Source: Collinsella vaginalis (GTDB taxonomy: Bacteria > Actinomycetota > Coriobacteriia > Coriobacteriales > Coriobacteriaceae). Taken from it: 64,000 bases of DNA. A model generated the notes under the pieces. That model saw only the letters and a list, made by a program, of their open reading frames with translations, was not told the origin of the DNA and searched no databases. How positions within the stretch are numbered: position 1 is the stretch's first letter; every line of letters starts with the position of its first letter. The translations under genes and the position numbers were made by a program. Shown in pieces: positions 8,913 through 20,412 of this stretch. The DNA is taken from positions 134,178 to 198,177 of the forward strand of contig NZ_LT838844.1 in assembly GCF_900176655.1 (NCBI RefSeq), written 5' to 3'.

Positions 8913-9509
8913 ATGTCCGCCAACCGCAGCCTGCAGATCCTCCTCGATGAGCTGGGCCGCCTTCCCGGTATCGGCCCCAAATCGGCCCAGCGCATCGCGT
9001 ATCACCTGCTTGAGGCCGACGCCGAGGAGGCCCGCCGCCTCTCCGATGCTATCCGCATGGTCAAAGAGCAGGTGCATTTCTGCAGCCGTTGCTTTAACTA
9101 CGCCACCGCCGATGAGTGCTCCATCTGCATGGACCCCTCGCGCGATGCCGAGCGCATCTGCGTGGTGGGGGAGCCGCGCGACGTGACGGCCATTGAGCGC
9201 ACGGGGAGCTATCACGGGCTCTACCATGTGCTCGGCGGCGTTATCTCGCCCATGGACAAGATCGGGCCCGAGCAGCTGCACGTTCGCGAGCTCTTGCAGC
9301 GCCTGGGTACCGAGGACGTGCACGAGGTGATCCTCGCCACCAACCCCAATATCGAGGGGGAGGCCACGGCGAGCTATCTGGCGCGCACGATAAAGCCGCT
9401 TGGCGTCGAGGTGAGTCGCCTGGCGAGCGGACTGCCGGTGGGCGGAGACCTCGAGTACGCCGACGAGCTCACGCTGGGTCGCGCGATCGAGGCACGGCGA
9501 GCGGTGTAG
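8913..9509 (+). CDS. recR: Recombination mediator RecR
   Basis: The 198-residue product has the helix-hairpin-helix [17 protein letters not shown] near residue 17. A Cys4 zinc finger [16 protein letters not shown] lies near 57-72, and a Toprim domain from [18 protein letters not shown] to [11 protein letters not shown] follows. RecR works with RecF/RecO in loading RecA on gapped DNA. It is co-transcribed with ybaB. The stop is followed within seven bases by a hexanucleotide repeat tract. Confidence 0.97.
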   Translation: MSANRSLQILLDELGRLPGIGPKSAQRIAYHLLEADAEEARRLSDAIRMVKEQVHFCSRCFNYATADECSICMDPSRDAERICVVGEPRDVTAIERTGSYHGLYHVLGGVISPMDKIGPEQLHVRELLQRLGTEDVHEVILATNPNIEGEATASYLARTIKPLGVEVSRLASGLPVGGDLEYADELTLGRAIEARRAV

Positions 9510-9515
9510 CGTTTT

Positions 9516-9568
9516 CCTGGCCCTGGCCCTGGCCCTGGCCCTGGCCCTGGCCCTGGCCCTGGCCCTGG
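9516..9568 (+). repeat. CCTGGC hexanucleotide tandem repeat (about 8.7 copies)
   Basis: Fifty-three bases consist of back-to-back CCTGGC units directly after the recR stop. The tract is perfect, so copy number is likely to vary between strains by slippage. It lies outside any gene I can support. Confidence 0.95.
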
Positions 9569-9643
9569 GTGTTGCTCGGATGGCGGGGCAGGGTCGGCCT
9601 GCTTTGCCACGTGTCACGACTGACCGGGCTGCCGGGATCTCTG

Positions 9644-9740
9644 AACCGGATGTATAGGGAGCCCTTTGGATGAATGATTTCTGAACCGGAATCTCACGAT
9701 GACCCCTGGATGCACGGTTTTTGAGCTGAATTTGCAGGAT
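9644..9740 (+). repeat. Degenerate 40-bp direct repeats before the CDF transporter
   Basis: A unit beginning AACCGGA occurs at 9644-9683 and again at 9684-9723. A third partial copy starts AGCTGAATTTGCAGG at 9724. The period is exactly 40. Shared words are AACCGGA, CCCYTTGGATG or CCCCTGGATG, and TTTYTG. The remaining sequence up to 9942 is non-coding and carries the AAGGAGG of the next gene. Confidence 0.65.
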
Positions 9741-9942
9741 GGGGGTGCGGACAAAAAGTTGGACCCACGCGGTCCGGACTTGGAGGCCCGCAACGGCCAT
9801 CTCGCAGCCTCAACACCACCGTATTCGATGGAGGCCTTCCCCGCCTCAGACACCCAGGGAGGCACCAACTCCAGCCTCACCGGCCGGTCTGCATGCCGCC
9901 ATCCATCAAGACGTGCTAAGGTCACTGCCCAAGGAGGTTTCC

Positions 9943-11118
9943 ATGGCGGATTGGCTCATCACAAAGATCCTGGGCGCAGACGCTGCCGATTCCGCGCCCG
10001 CCCGCACTCGGGTGGGTCAGGCCGCGAGCCTCATCAGCATCTTCCTGAATATCGCGCTCTGCCTTGGCAAGGGAGCCATCGGTCTCGCGGCGGGATCGGT
10101 CTCCATCGTGGCGGACGCACTCAACAACCTGTCCGACGCTTCAAGCAACATCGTGAGTCTCATCGGCTTCAAGCTTGCGAGCCGCCCGGCAGACCGGGGA
10201 CACCCCTATGGGCACGGCCGCTATGAGTACCTCGCGGGGATGGTTGTCGCGGTGCTCGTCGCCGCCGTGGGGATCGAGCTCATCCGCAGCTCGATCGACA
10301 AGATCCTGAGCCCCGAATCGGTTTCGGTGAGCCCCGTTCTCGTCATCGTGCTCCTGCTTTCCATCGCGACGAAGCTTTGGATGGCCGCTTTCAACCGGGC
10401 CGCCGGCCGTCGCATCGACTCCGAGACCCTCGCTGCCACGGCGACGGACTCGCGCAACGACGTCATAGCGACCACGGCGGTGCTCGTCTGCGCCGGCATC
10501 TCCGCGGCAACTGACCTCGACCTCGATGGGTGGGCCGGTGTCGCGGTGGGCGCATTCATCTTGGTGAGCGGCATCGGTCTCGTGCGCGACACCGTGGACC
10601 TCCTGCTCGGCAAGGCCCCCTCGCCGGAGATGGTGGACCATATCCGCGAGAAGATCCTGTCCTACCCCGGGGTGCTCGGCACGCACGACCTCATGATCCA
10701 CGATTACGGTCCCGGTCGGCAGTTCGCCTCGGCGCATGTCGAGATGGCGGCCGAGACCGACCCCCTCGAGAGCCACGATCTGCTCGACAACATCGAGCAG
10801 GATTTCCTCGCCGAGGAGAACCTGATCATGACGCTCCACTACGACCCCATCGTCACGAACGACCCCGGCCTGAGCGATCTGCGCAACTGGGTCGCGGATC
10901 AAGCGGCCGAGATCGATCCCGATCTCACCGTGCACGACGTCCGGCGCGTTATGGGGCCCACGCACACCAACATCATCTTCGACTGCGTGCGACCCGTGGG
11001 GCTCGCCATGGAGGCCGATGAGCTGCGCCGAGCCCTCACCGAGCGCGTGCGCCGGCGTTACCCGGACGCCATCTGCAAAATCACGATCGACGAGTCGTAC
11101 GTGAGCTCGGAGCAGTAG
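9943..11118 (+). CDS. Cation diffusion facilitator family metal exporter
   Basis: I placed the start at the ATG 9943 after AAGGAGG at 9931-9937, giving 391 residues. The N-terminal membrane domain has SIVADALNNLSDASSN, the first metal-site pair of aspartates in transmembrane helix 2. RPADRGHPYGHGRYEYLAG is the cytoplasmic loop and TATDSRNDVIATTAV the second pair in helix 5. A soluble dimerisation domain follows (residues about 210-290). After that comes an extra C-terminal segment of about 90 residues containing a second ferredoxin-like stretch (ITIDESY). It would export a divalent metal such as Mn, Fe or Zn; the sequence does not fix which. Confidence 0.93.
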   Translation: MADWLITKILGADAADSAPARTRVGQAASLISIFLNIALCLGKGAIGLAAGSVSIVADALNNLSDASSNIVSLIGFKLASRPADRGHPYGHGRYEYLAGMVVAVLVAAVGIELIRSSIDKILSPESVSVSPVLVIVLLLSIATKLWMAAFNRAAGRRIDSETLAATATDSRNDVIATTAVLVCAGISAATDLDLDGWAGVAVGAFILVSGIGLVRDTVDLLLGKAPSPEMVDHIREKILSYPGVLGTHDLMIHDYGPGRQFASAHVEMAAETDPLESHDLLDNIEQDFLAEENLIMTLHYDPIVTNDPGLSDLRNWVADQAAEIDPDLTVHDVRRVMGPTHTNIIFDCVRPVGLAMEADELRRALTERVRRRYPDAICKITIDESYVSSEQ

Positions 11119-11327
11119 CGGTGGGGGCGCCGGCGACGGTGCGCTGTTGGCGGGATGCCGCCGTGTGCTCCCACGCCCCCGAGCCCACACGTTTCAGATG
11201 CGTTTAGGCCCCGCACGTCCGTATGCGCTTGGGCTCCGCCGGCGGCTCCGGCCTCGCGCTCATCTGCTCCAACCGCCGCCCGCAGCGCTTGGGTGCCGTG
11301 CGCACCCACGCCCCCATGCGCCCACGC

Positions 11328-11387
11328 GCTGACAGTTCAAAACCCCGCCTTTCGCGCGGCTTTGAACCAGAATCTTGAACTGTCAGC
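11328..11387. repeat. Long inverted repeat in the intergenic region before nifJ
   Basis: GCTGACAGTTCAA at 11328-11340 pairs perfectly with TTGAACTGTCAGC at 11375-11387. Inside, CCGC and GCGG flank CTTTC, so the arms nest. A partial third copy of the half-site (GAGAGTTCAAGATTC) follows at about 11404. The whole stretch 11119-11721 has no gene. Besides this hairpin it holds low-complexity GC-rich sequence and the GAGAGGAGAGG ribosome site of nifJ. Confidence 0.7.
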
Positions 11388-11721
11388 ATCGGTGTCACTG
11401 CGCGAGAGTTCAAGATTCGCCCTTTGAAGCGTTTGAAAGCCTCAATTTCGACCTCTCAGCACCTACCTGCAAGAGCGGGTAGGTCGAACGTGCCCCTGCA
11501 CGGTTCCGGCACATTTCCACCACCCGGCCACCACCCGCACGGCCGTCCCCGCGTCCTTTTCGCCCGGTACGCGATCGGCTCAGTCGCACACCCCCGCTTG
11601 TGCGTATTTCCACACCGTCCCACGCGAGGGCGCGTTACAATATTTCAGATGGATACTTACATCCAAAAGGCGTCCTCGCCGGGGCGCCGTGCACGTACAC
11701 CCAACTTGAGAGGAGAGGGGT

Positions 11722-15288
<3,567 letters not shown>

Positions 15289-15308
15289 ACTCGGGTTCGC
15301 TTCCCATC

Positions 15309-15390
15309 GGAAGGCCCGGGAGGTCCTCCGGCGGATGTGTTCGGCGCTGCGCGCCTCAGAACATCCGCCTGGAGGCCTCCCGGGCCTTCC
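15309..15390 (+). terminator. Very long hairpin downstream of nifJ
   Basis: The arm 15309-15338 and the arm 15359-15390 are near-perfect reverse complements, about 30 bp, built on GGAAGGCCCGGGAGG and CCTCCCGGGCCTTCC with GCGGATGT/ACATCCGC inside. It lies 20 bases after the nifJ stop. There is no T run, so it may act as a transcript-end stabiliser as much as a terminator. Confidence 0.7.
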
Positions 15391-15450
15391 TGTGCTTACC
15401 CGGTTGGTACGGGGGAAGGGGGGCGTGGTTGGGGCTCGGCTTCGTCCCGG

Positions 15451-15720
15451 CGCTCGCCGCTGCGCGGCTTGCGGGACTTGGTTGAGTGCGGGGTCGTTGC
15501 CTTGTCGGGTCCCTGTCGCTCGCCGCTGCGCGGCTTGCGTTTTCTGGTCGAGGTCGTGGGTCGCGACCTTTCCTGGTCCCCTCTCGCTCGCCGTTGCGCG
15601 GCTTGCGGGACTTGGTTGGAGTTGTGGTCCGTGGCCCCTCCTTGTCTCGGCGCTTGCTGCTGCGCGCCGGAACCTGCCGTCTCGCAGCGTTGGTTCACAT
15701 GGGCCCCCGGAAGCCTACTT
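15451..15720. repeat. Four tandem copies of a ~67-bp GC-rich repeat
   Basis: The word CGCTCGCCGCTGCGCGGCTT starts at 15451 and recurs at 15517, at 15585 (one change) and at 15651 (degenerate), giving periods of 66-68. Between the words lie diverged spacers containing GGGACTTGGTTG. I see no gene across 15391-16472; the frames through this tract are low-complexity. Confidence 0.8.
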
Positions 15721-16175
15721 TCGAACGCCCTCTCATGCAAATCGCGTTCGGGGTCGCCTCGGGAAGACGTTTTGCTTCCATCCCGCGCGTGTCGCCGTGC
15801 CCCGGCACTCGATGCGTCTGTCCTTCGGCTCGCTGTCTCACAAGGGCTCGAAAACCTATTTCCCACTGCATTTCCTGGCAGAATGCCCTTGGGAGCTCCC
15901 CGAGATGACGTTATTCTCTCATCCCGTGCAGGTTGTCCTGGCAACCGCCTTAAGATGACGTTTTGCTCCCATCCCGTGCATGTGGTCGCGCTCTGGAACC
16001 TGATGCGCCAGTCCGCCTGTTCACTTTGGCCCGAAAACGTACTTTAGAACGTCTCTCCAGGCAAATTGCCCTTGGGAGCGCCTTGAGATGATGTTTTCCT
16101 CCCGGCCCGTGCAGATCGTCCTCGCAGCTGCCTCGGGAAGACGTTTTCTCCCATTAAACGCCTCTAGGCCAAGAG
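15705..16175. repeat. Cluster of dispersed imperfect-palindrome repeats (ACGTTTT family)
   Basis: Several diverged units share two words: CGAAAACGTACTTT (best at 16032-16045) and GATGACGTTTTGCTCCC (15954-15970, with variants near 15765, 15904, 16087 and 16138), followed by ATCCCGTGCA. AAAACGT and ACGTTTT are complementary, so each unit can fold with a spacer of about 50 bases. The same family recurs at 24284-24420 and 46559-46870. From 16176 to 16472 no gene is seen. Confidence 0.65.
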
Positions 16176-16472
16176 ACCCCACAACACACGGCCCACAGCT
16201 CATCCCTATGCACCCGCCCGATCTCGCCGCTCCCGTGCATCCGCGCCAGGCACCGCCCCCGCTCCCTGAGTCCACGCGGCGTCAGTAGGCGTGTCGTCCC
16301 TGCCCCTGAGCCTGCGTGGTGCCAGCGGGCACACTACGCCTGCCGCATTAAACAACCCTTGCCCCGTTGGATGAGCCATATTTCACAACCGCGGTCCGTG
16401 GGATTGGAAAAATAGCTCATAATAAGCTGCTCATTGCGTGGGGGCGCGGGTGTCGGTTGGGGAGGGGCTTTG

Positions 16473-17891
16473 ATGGGCCACGGTTCGCGAAGGCGTACGC
16501 TGCGGTTTCATGCGGCGTTGCTTGCTTCGAAGATGACGATGGCCGCCTTGCGGGTGGCTCGGCGTGCCGGTGGGCAGCTGCCAGGGGTGGTCGCTGAGAG
16601 CATCTGCCCGGGGTTCTTGGGGCAGCTTGAACAGCCGAAGCAGATGGTCATGGTGACGGGCACCAACGGCAAGACCACGACCACCAACCTCATCGCCGAC
16701 CTGCTGGTGGCGAATGGGCGCGAGGTGGTCACCAACCGGAAGGGCGGCAACGTCGCCGCGGGCATCGCGAGCACGTTGATCCGCAACGCCACGTTGACGG
16801 GGCGTCCCCGGTGCGAGACGGCGGTGCTCGAGCTCGACGAGCGGAGTGCCCGCCTCGTATTTCCGCATATCACCCCCGACGTGCTCACCATCACCAACCT
16901 GTATCGCGACACCTTCACGCGCAACGCGCATGTGTGGTACGTGTTCGACATCCTCTCGCAGGCCATTCCCGGCGAGTCGCGGCTCGTGCTCAACGCCGAC
17001 GACCTCATCAGCGCCCGGCTCGCCCCCGAGAACACCCATCGCTCGTATTACGCGATCGGCCGTCTGCCGGAGGATGGGGCCGAGCGAGAGGGCATCGTGA
17101 GCGATCTGCCGGCCTGCCCGGACTGCGGCGGGCATCTCACGTACGAGTACGTCCACCTCGGCCACATCGGGCGGGCGACCTGCGACTGCTGCGGGCGCAC
17201 CAACCCCGCTCCGCAGTTTGAGCTCGTGGACGTCGACCGGGAGGCCTCGATGATCACGGTTCGCGAGCAGGGGGACGTCCCGTCAGAGCAGCGCTACCGC
17301 ATTTCCGCCGGCTCCATCACCGACCTCTACAACCTGCTCGCGGCGATCGGCACCGCGCGCCTGCTCGGCCTTGAACCCGCTGAGATCGCCCGGGCGCTCG
17401 AGGGAGGCGTCGGCGTCGTGGCCTGCCGGTACAGCGAGGTGGAGGCGCGCGGCAGGCGGCTCGTGCGCATAGCCTCCAAAGGGGAGAACGGCATGGCCTG
17501 CTCGCGCGGCTTCGCGAACATCAAGCGCGAGCCCGGGAGCAAGGCGGTGGTCCTCATGCTCGAGGATTACTACCTGGCGAAAGACCCCACATCCACAGAG
17601 TTCATCGGCTGGCTCTACGAGACCGACTTCGAGTACCTGAACGACCCGAGCATCAAGCAGGTCGTTATCACGGGCGTCCGCTCGGAGGACATGCTGCTTC
17701 GCGTCCTGCTCGCCGGCGTCGATCCGCAGCGGGTCACCTGCGCGAGGGACGGGCTTGAGGCGGCGCGCGTCGTCGACTGGCGCGGGACCGACGCGGTGTT
17801 CTACTCCCACGCCATCCACAACGAGCATGTGGCCGAGGAGAGCCGCGAGGCGCTTCGCCGCCTCATCGAGGACGAGGGGGAGGTGGCGTAG
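16473..17891 (+). CDS. MurT-like Mur ligase family protein, copy 1 (divergent)
   Basis: The ATG at 16473 follows GGGAGGGG and gives 472 residues. The ATP-binding Mur ligase core is intact: GTNGKTTTT at 63-71, VLELDE at 118-123 and NADDL at 174-178. The MurT-specific zinc ribbon is present as Cys215/218 and Cys237/240. The C-terminal DUF1727 domain is divergent. Where typical MurT has an NDN-ADG-D-SW-WD segment, this protein has EDYYLAKDPTSTEFIGWLYE, with Glu383 where the conserved Asp would fall. The next gene starts directly after its stop and encodes a GatD-like partner. MurT/GatD normally amidate D-Glu of lipid II; here the glutaminase apparatus looks lost, so the true substrate is open. 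Confidence 0.85.
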   Translation: MGHGSRRRTLRFHAALLASKMTMAALRVARRAGGQLPGVVAESICPGFLGQLEQPKQMVMVTGTNGKTTTTNLIADLLVANGREVVTNRKGGNVAAGIASTLIRNATLTGRPRCETAVLELDERSARLVFPHITPDVLTITNLYRDTFTRNAHVWYVFDILSQAIPGESRLVLNADDLISARLAPENTHRSYYAIGRLPEDGAEREGIVSDLPACPDCGGHLTYEYVHLGHIGRATCDCCGRTNPAPQFELVDVDREASMITVREQGDVPSEQRYRISAGSITDLYNLLAAIGTARLLGLEPAEIARALEGGVGVVACRYSEVEARGRRLVRIASKGENGMACSRGFANIKREPGSKAVVLMLEDYYLAKDPTSTEFIGWLYETDFEYLNDPSIKQVVITGVRSEDMLLRVLLAGVDPQRVTCARDGLEAARVVDWRGTDAVFYSHAIHNEHVAEESREALRRLIEDEGEVA

Positions 17892-18629
17892 ATGGACCGC
17901 ATCGTGATCGAGAGCCTGTTCCCGGAGTTCAGCAGTCAGGGCGGCGACAATGGAAACATCATGTACCTGCGCGAGAGCCTGCCGGATGCGGAGATCATCG
18001 AGACGCGTTTCACGGACGAGCCGGCCTTCGCCAGCCGCGATGTGTCGATGATCTACCTCGGCTACATGACGGAGGCCGAGCAGGAGCAGGTCGCCGCGAA
18101 GCTCATGCCCTATCGTGACCGTCTCCGCACGCTCGCCGACACCGGCTGCGTGGTGCTCTTCACCGGAAACGCGGCGGAGATTCTCGGCCGTGCGATCGTG
18201 CGCGATGACGGCCGCACCATCGCGGGGCTCGGGCTTTTCGACTTCACGACACGTTTGAGCTATCGGCATCGGCGGACCGAGGTCTTCCTCGGCGAGCTGG
18301 TTGACGGACCGGGGGAGGAGCCCCTGGAGGTCGCAGGCTATCAGATACGGTTCACCGAGGTGGACGGCGACAACAGCGCGGAGCCGCTCTTCCGCACCGT
18401 GGTCGGTCGCGGCCTTGGCGCGGAGGGCGGATTCGAGGGTTTCCGTCGCGGGACCCTGTTCGCCACGTGGCTCGCAGGCCCCGTGCTCCCGCTGAACCCG
18501 CTTTTCACGGAGTACCTGATCGGCCTGCTCGGGTCGACCGCGCCGGCTGCGTATCGCGCCGTCGCCCTCGACGCGTACCGGAAGCGCCTGGAGGAGTTCC
18601 GCGTACCGGGCATCAGGATGCCCATCTGA
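17892..18629 (+). CDS. GatD-like glutamine amidotransferase-fold protein lacking catalytic Cys and His, copy 1
   Basis: The 245-residue product aligns along its length with GatD: LFPEFSSQGGDNGNIMYLRE at the N-terminus, AGLGLFDFTT in the middle and AGPVLPLNPLFTEYLI near 195-210. The nucleophile elbow, ICGGYQFLG in Staphylococcus aureus GatD, reads FTGNAAEILG here, so Thr91 replaces the Cys. The region equivalent to LHGPILPKN reads LAGPVLPLN, so Ala195 replaces the catalytic His. GFENHGGRT is replaced by GYQIRFTEVDGD. It cannot be a normal glutaminase. It is translationally coupled to the MurT-like gene (no gap), which argues they still form a complex. Confidence 0.85.
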   Translation: MDRIVIESLFPEFSSQGGDNGNIMYLRESLPDAEIIETRFTDEPAFASRDVSMIYLGYMTEAEQEQVAAKLMPYRDRLRTLADTGCVVLFTGNAAEILGRAIVRDDGRTIAGLGLFDFTTRLSYRHRRTEVFLGELVDGPGEEPLEVAGYQIRFTEVDGDNSAEPLFRTVVGRGLGAEGGFEGFRRGTLFATWLAGPVLPLNPLFTEYLIGLLGSTAPAAYRAVALDAYRKRLEEFRVPGIRMPI

Positions 18630-18941
18630 GCGCCCGCGGCCGCAGCTGTTGTGCCCGCGCCCGGCCCCCATCCCGCTCACCCGTGGCGCACGCGGAGGCG
18701 AGCGCCTGGTCGGCGGACCCGTCAACCGCGTTTCGGTCCATCCGCGGCGCGCGGCGGAGAGCCCCTGCGGTTCGCCGGCTCAGGATTTCACGCCCCTTCC
18801 AACCCGAACCATCCCGGTAAAACAGCTCGTGAGCGTGTGGGCCGCATGGTTGGCTTCTTACAGTTCTGACACCTTGCGGGGGCAATCCGTCTCTGGCCTG
18901 CAGGTTCTCCCCAGGCGCACAAAGCCCCAGTTCATCGGCGG

Positions 18942-18969
18942 TTGAACAATATGAACCATCCCGTATACT
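18942..18969 (+). promoter_or_regulatory. Promoter of the second MurT/GatD-like pair
   Basis: TTGAAC at 18942-18947 and TATACT at 18964-18969 are separated by 16 bases, a good housekeeping-sigma match in a short AT-rich patch. The ATG of the next gene lies 40 bases downstream, with AAAGGTGG as ribosome site. The rest of 18630-18941 is non-coding and shows no other feature. The promoter implies the two pairs are separate transcription units. Confidence 0.7.
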
Positions 18970-19008
18970 TATCTTGATTTACGGACCTATAAAGGTGGTT
19001 TTATAAAT

Positions 19009-20412
19009 ATGGGGACATCACCTCGCTTCCTCTTGGGGCTGGCCGCCGCCAAGGCGAGCATCGCGGCCCTGAGGGTCACGCGCCACTCCGGCGGGCAGGT
19101 GCCCGGTGTCGTTGCTGAGGCGATCGACCGCACGTTCCTCGCGGATATGCCCAAGCCCGCGCGCATTGCCTTCGTCTCCGGCACCAACGGCAAGACGACC
19201 ACCTGCAACCTGCTCGCCGACCTGCTGCTGGATAACGGGGTCGACCTGGTGACCAACCGTGCGGGCGGCAACATCGTCACCGGTATCGAGAGCACGCTCA
19301 TCAAGAACGCGACCATCACCGGGAAGCCGCGGGTGGATTGCGCCGTCATGGAGCTAGATGAGATCTCGTTCCGGACGGTCATGCCCCATGTCGATCCCGA
19401 GCTCCTGCTGGTCACGAACTTGTACGGGGACACCTTCACGCGCAGTGCCGATCCCGCCTACGTCTTCGACGTCATGTCCGCGCACATCCCGGCGCGCACG
19501 CGCCTCGTGCTCAACGCAGACGACCTGATCAGCTGCCGCCTGGCGCCGCACAATACCAACAAGGTGTTCTTCTCCATCGGGCGCATGCCCTTCGACACGG
19601 CGGAGCCCGAGGGCATCGTCTGCGACCTCACCGCGTGCCCAGACTGCGGCGGTCGCCTGGAATACGACTACTGCCATCTGCGCCATCTTGGTCGCGCCCA
19701 TTGCGCGGTCTGTGGGCTTGAGAGCCCCGCACCCGATTACGAGGTGGTCGAGATCGATCGGCAGGCCCGCACCTTCACCGTGAAGGAGCACCTGCATCCC
19801 GGCACCCCGCAGTTCACCTACCCGCTCTCGGTGCACTCGGTCGCCAACATCTACAACGTGCTCGCCGCCGTCGTCACCGCGCGAGAGATGGGTCTCACGG
19901 GTGAGCAGATCGTCGCCTCGCTCGCAGGCGGCGTGAGCGTCACGGCAGCACGGTTTCAGGCGCGTGAGGCGGGCGGCAAACGGATCCTCACGATTGCCTC
20001 CAAGGGCGAAAACGCCACTGCGGCATCGGTCGCCTTCAACACGATCCGCAAGGAGCCGGGAACCAAGGCCGTGGCCGTCATCATCTCCGATAGCCACATG
20101 GCCGAGGTTCCCGAGGACGTCGAGTACACGGGCTGGTACTACCAGGCCGATTTCGAGTACCTCAACGATCCCCAGATCAAGCAGGTTATCGTATACGGAG
20201 CCACGAGCGACGACATCATGCTGCGCCTCGCCACAGCGGGGGTGGACCCCGCGATCACCAAGGTCGCGCGCAGCGAGGCCGAGATCGCGGACCTGTTTGA
20301 CCTCGATGCGGTGGATGGCGCCTACATCGCGCACTGCGTGACGAACGTCGGGATCTCGCACCGCGTGGCGGACAAGCTGGTTGATCGAGCGAGGAGGACC
20401 GCGCATGTCTGA
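19009..20412 (+). CDS. MurT-like Mur ligase family protein, copy 2 (divergent)
   Basis: This 467-residue paralogue of the gene at 16473 keeps SGTNGKTTT at 58-66, VMELDE at 113-118, NADDL at 169-173 and the zinc ribbon Cys210/213 and Cys232/235. Like copy 1 it has SKGENATAAS in place of the usual KNP-type segment and DSHMAEVPEDVEYTGWYYQADFE in place of the NDN-ADG-D-SW-WD motif. Gln379 falls where the conserved Asp would be. The two copies share many segments (ADFEYLNDPQIKQV against TDFEYLNDPSIKQV) but are well diverged, so the duplication is old. It overlaps its GatD-like partner by eight bases. Confidence 0.85.
   Translation: MGTSPRFLLGLAAAKASIAALRVTRHSGGQVPGVVAEAIDRTFLADMPKPARIAFVSGTNGKTTTCNLLADLLLDNGVDLVTNRAGGNIVTGIESTLIKNATITGKPRVDCAVMELDEISFRTVMPHVDPELLLVTNLYGDTFTRSADPAYVFDVMSAHIPARTRLVLNADDLISCRLAPHNTNKVFFSIGRMPFDTAEPEGIVCDLTACPDCGGRLEYDYCHLRHLGRAHCAVCGLESPAPDYEVVEIDRQARTFTVKEHLHPGTPQFTYPLSVHSVANIYNVLAAVVTAREMGLTGEQIVASLAGGVSVTAARFQAREAGGKRILTIASKGENATAASVAFNTIRKEPGTKAVAVIISDSHMAEVPEDVEYTGWYYQADFEYLNDPQIKQVIVYGATSDDIMLRLATAGVDPAITKVARSEAEIADLFDLDAVDGAYIAHCVTNVGISHRVADKLVDRARRTAHV

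Noticed and set aside
15451-15720. CRISPR array or coding tandem repeat
   Set aside because: Spacers are related to each other, only four copies exist and no frame gives a plausible protein.
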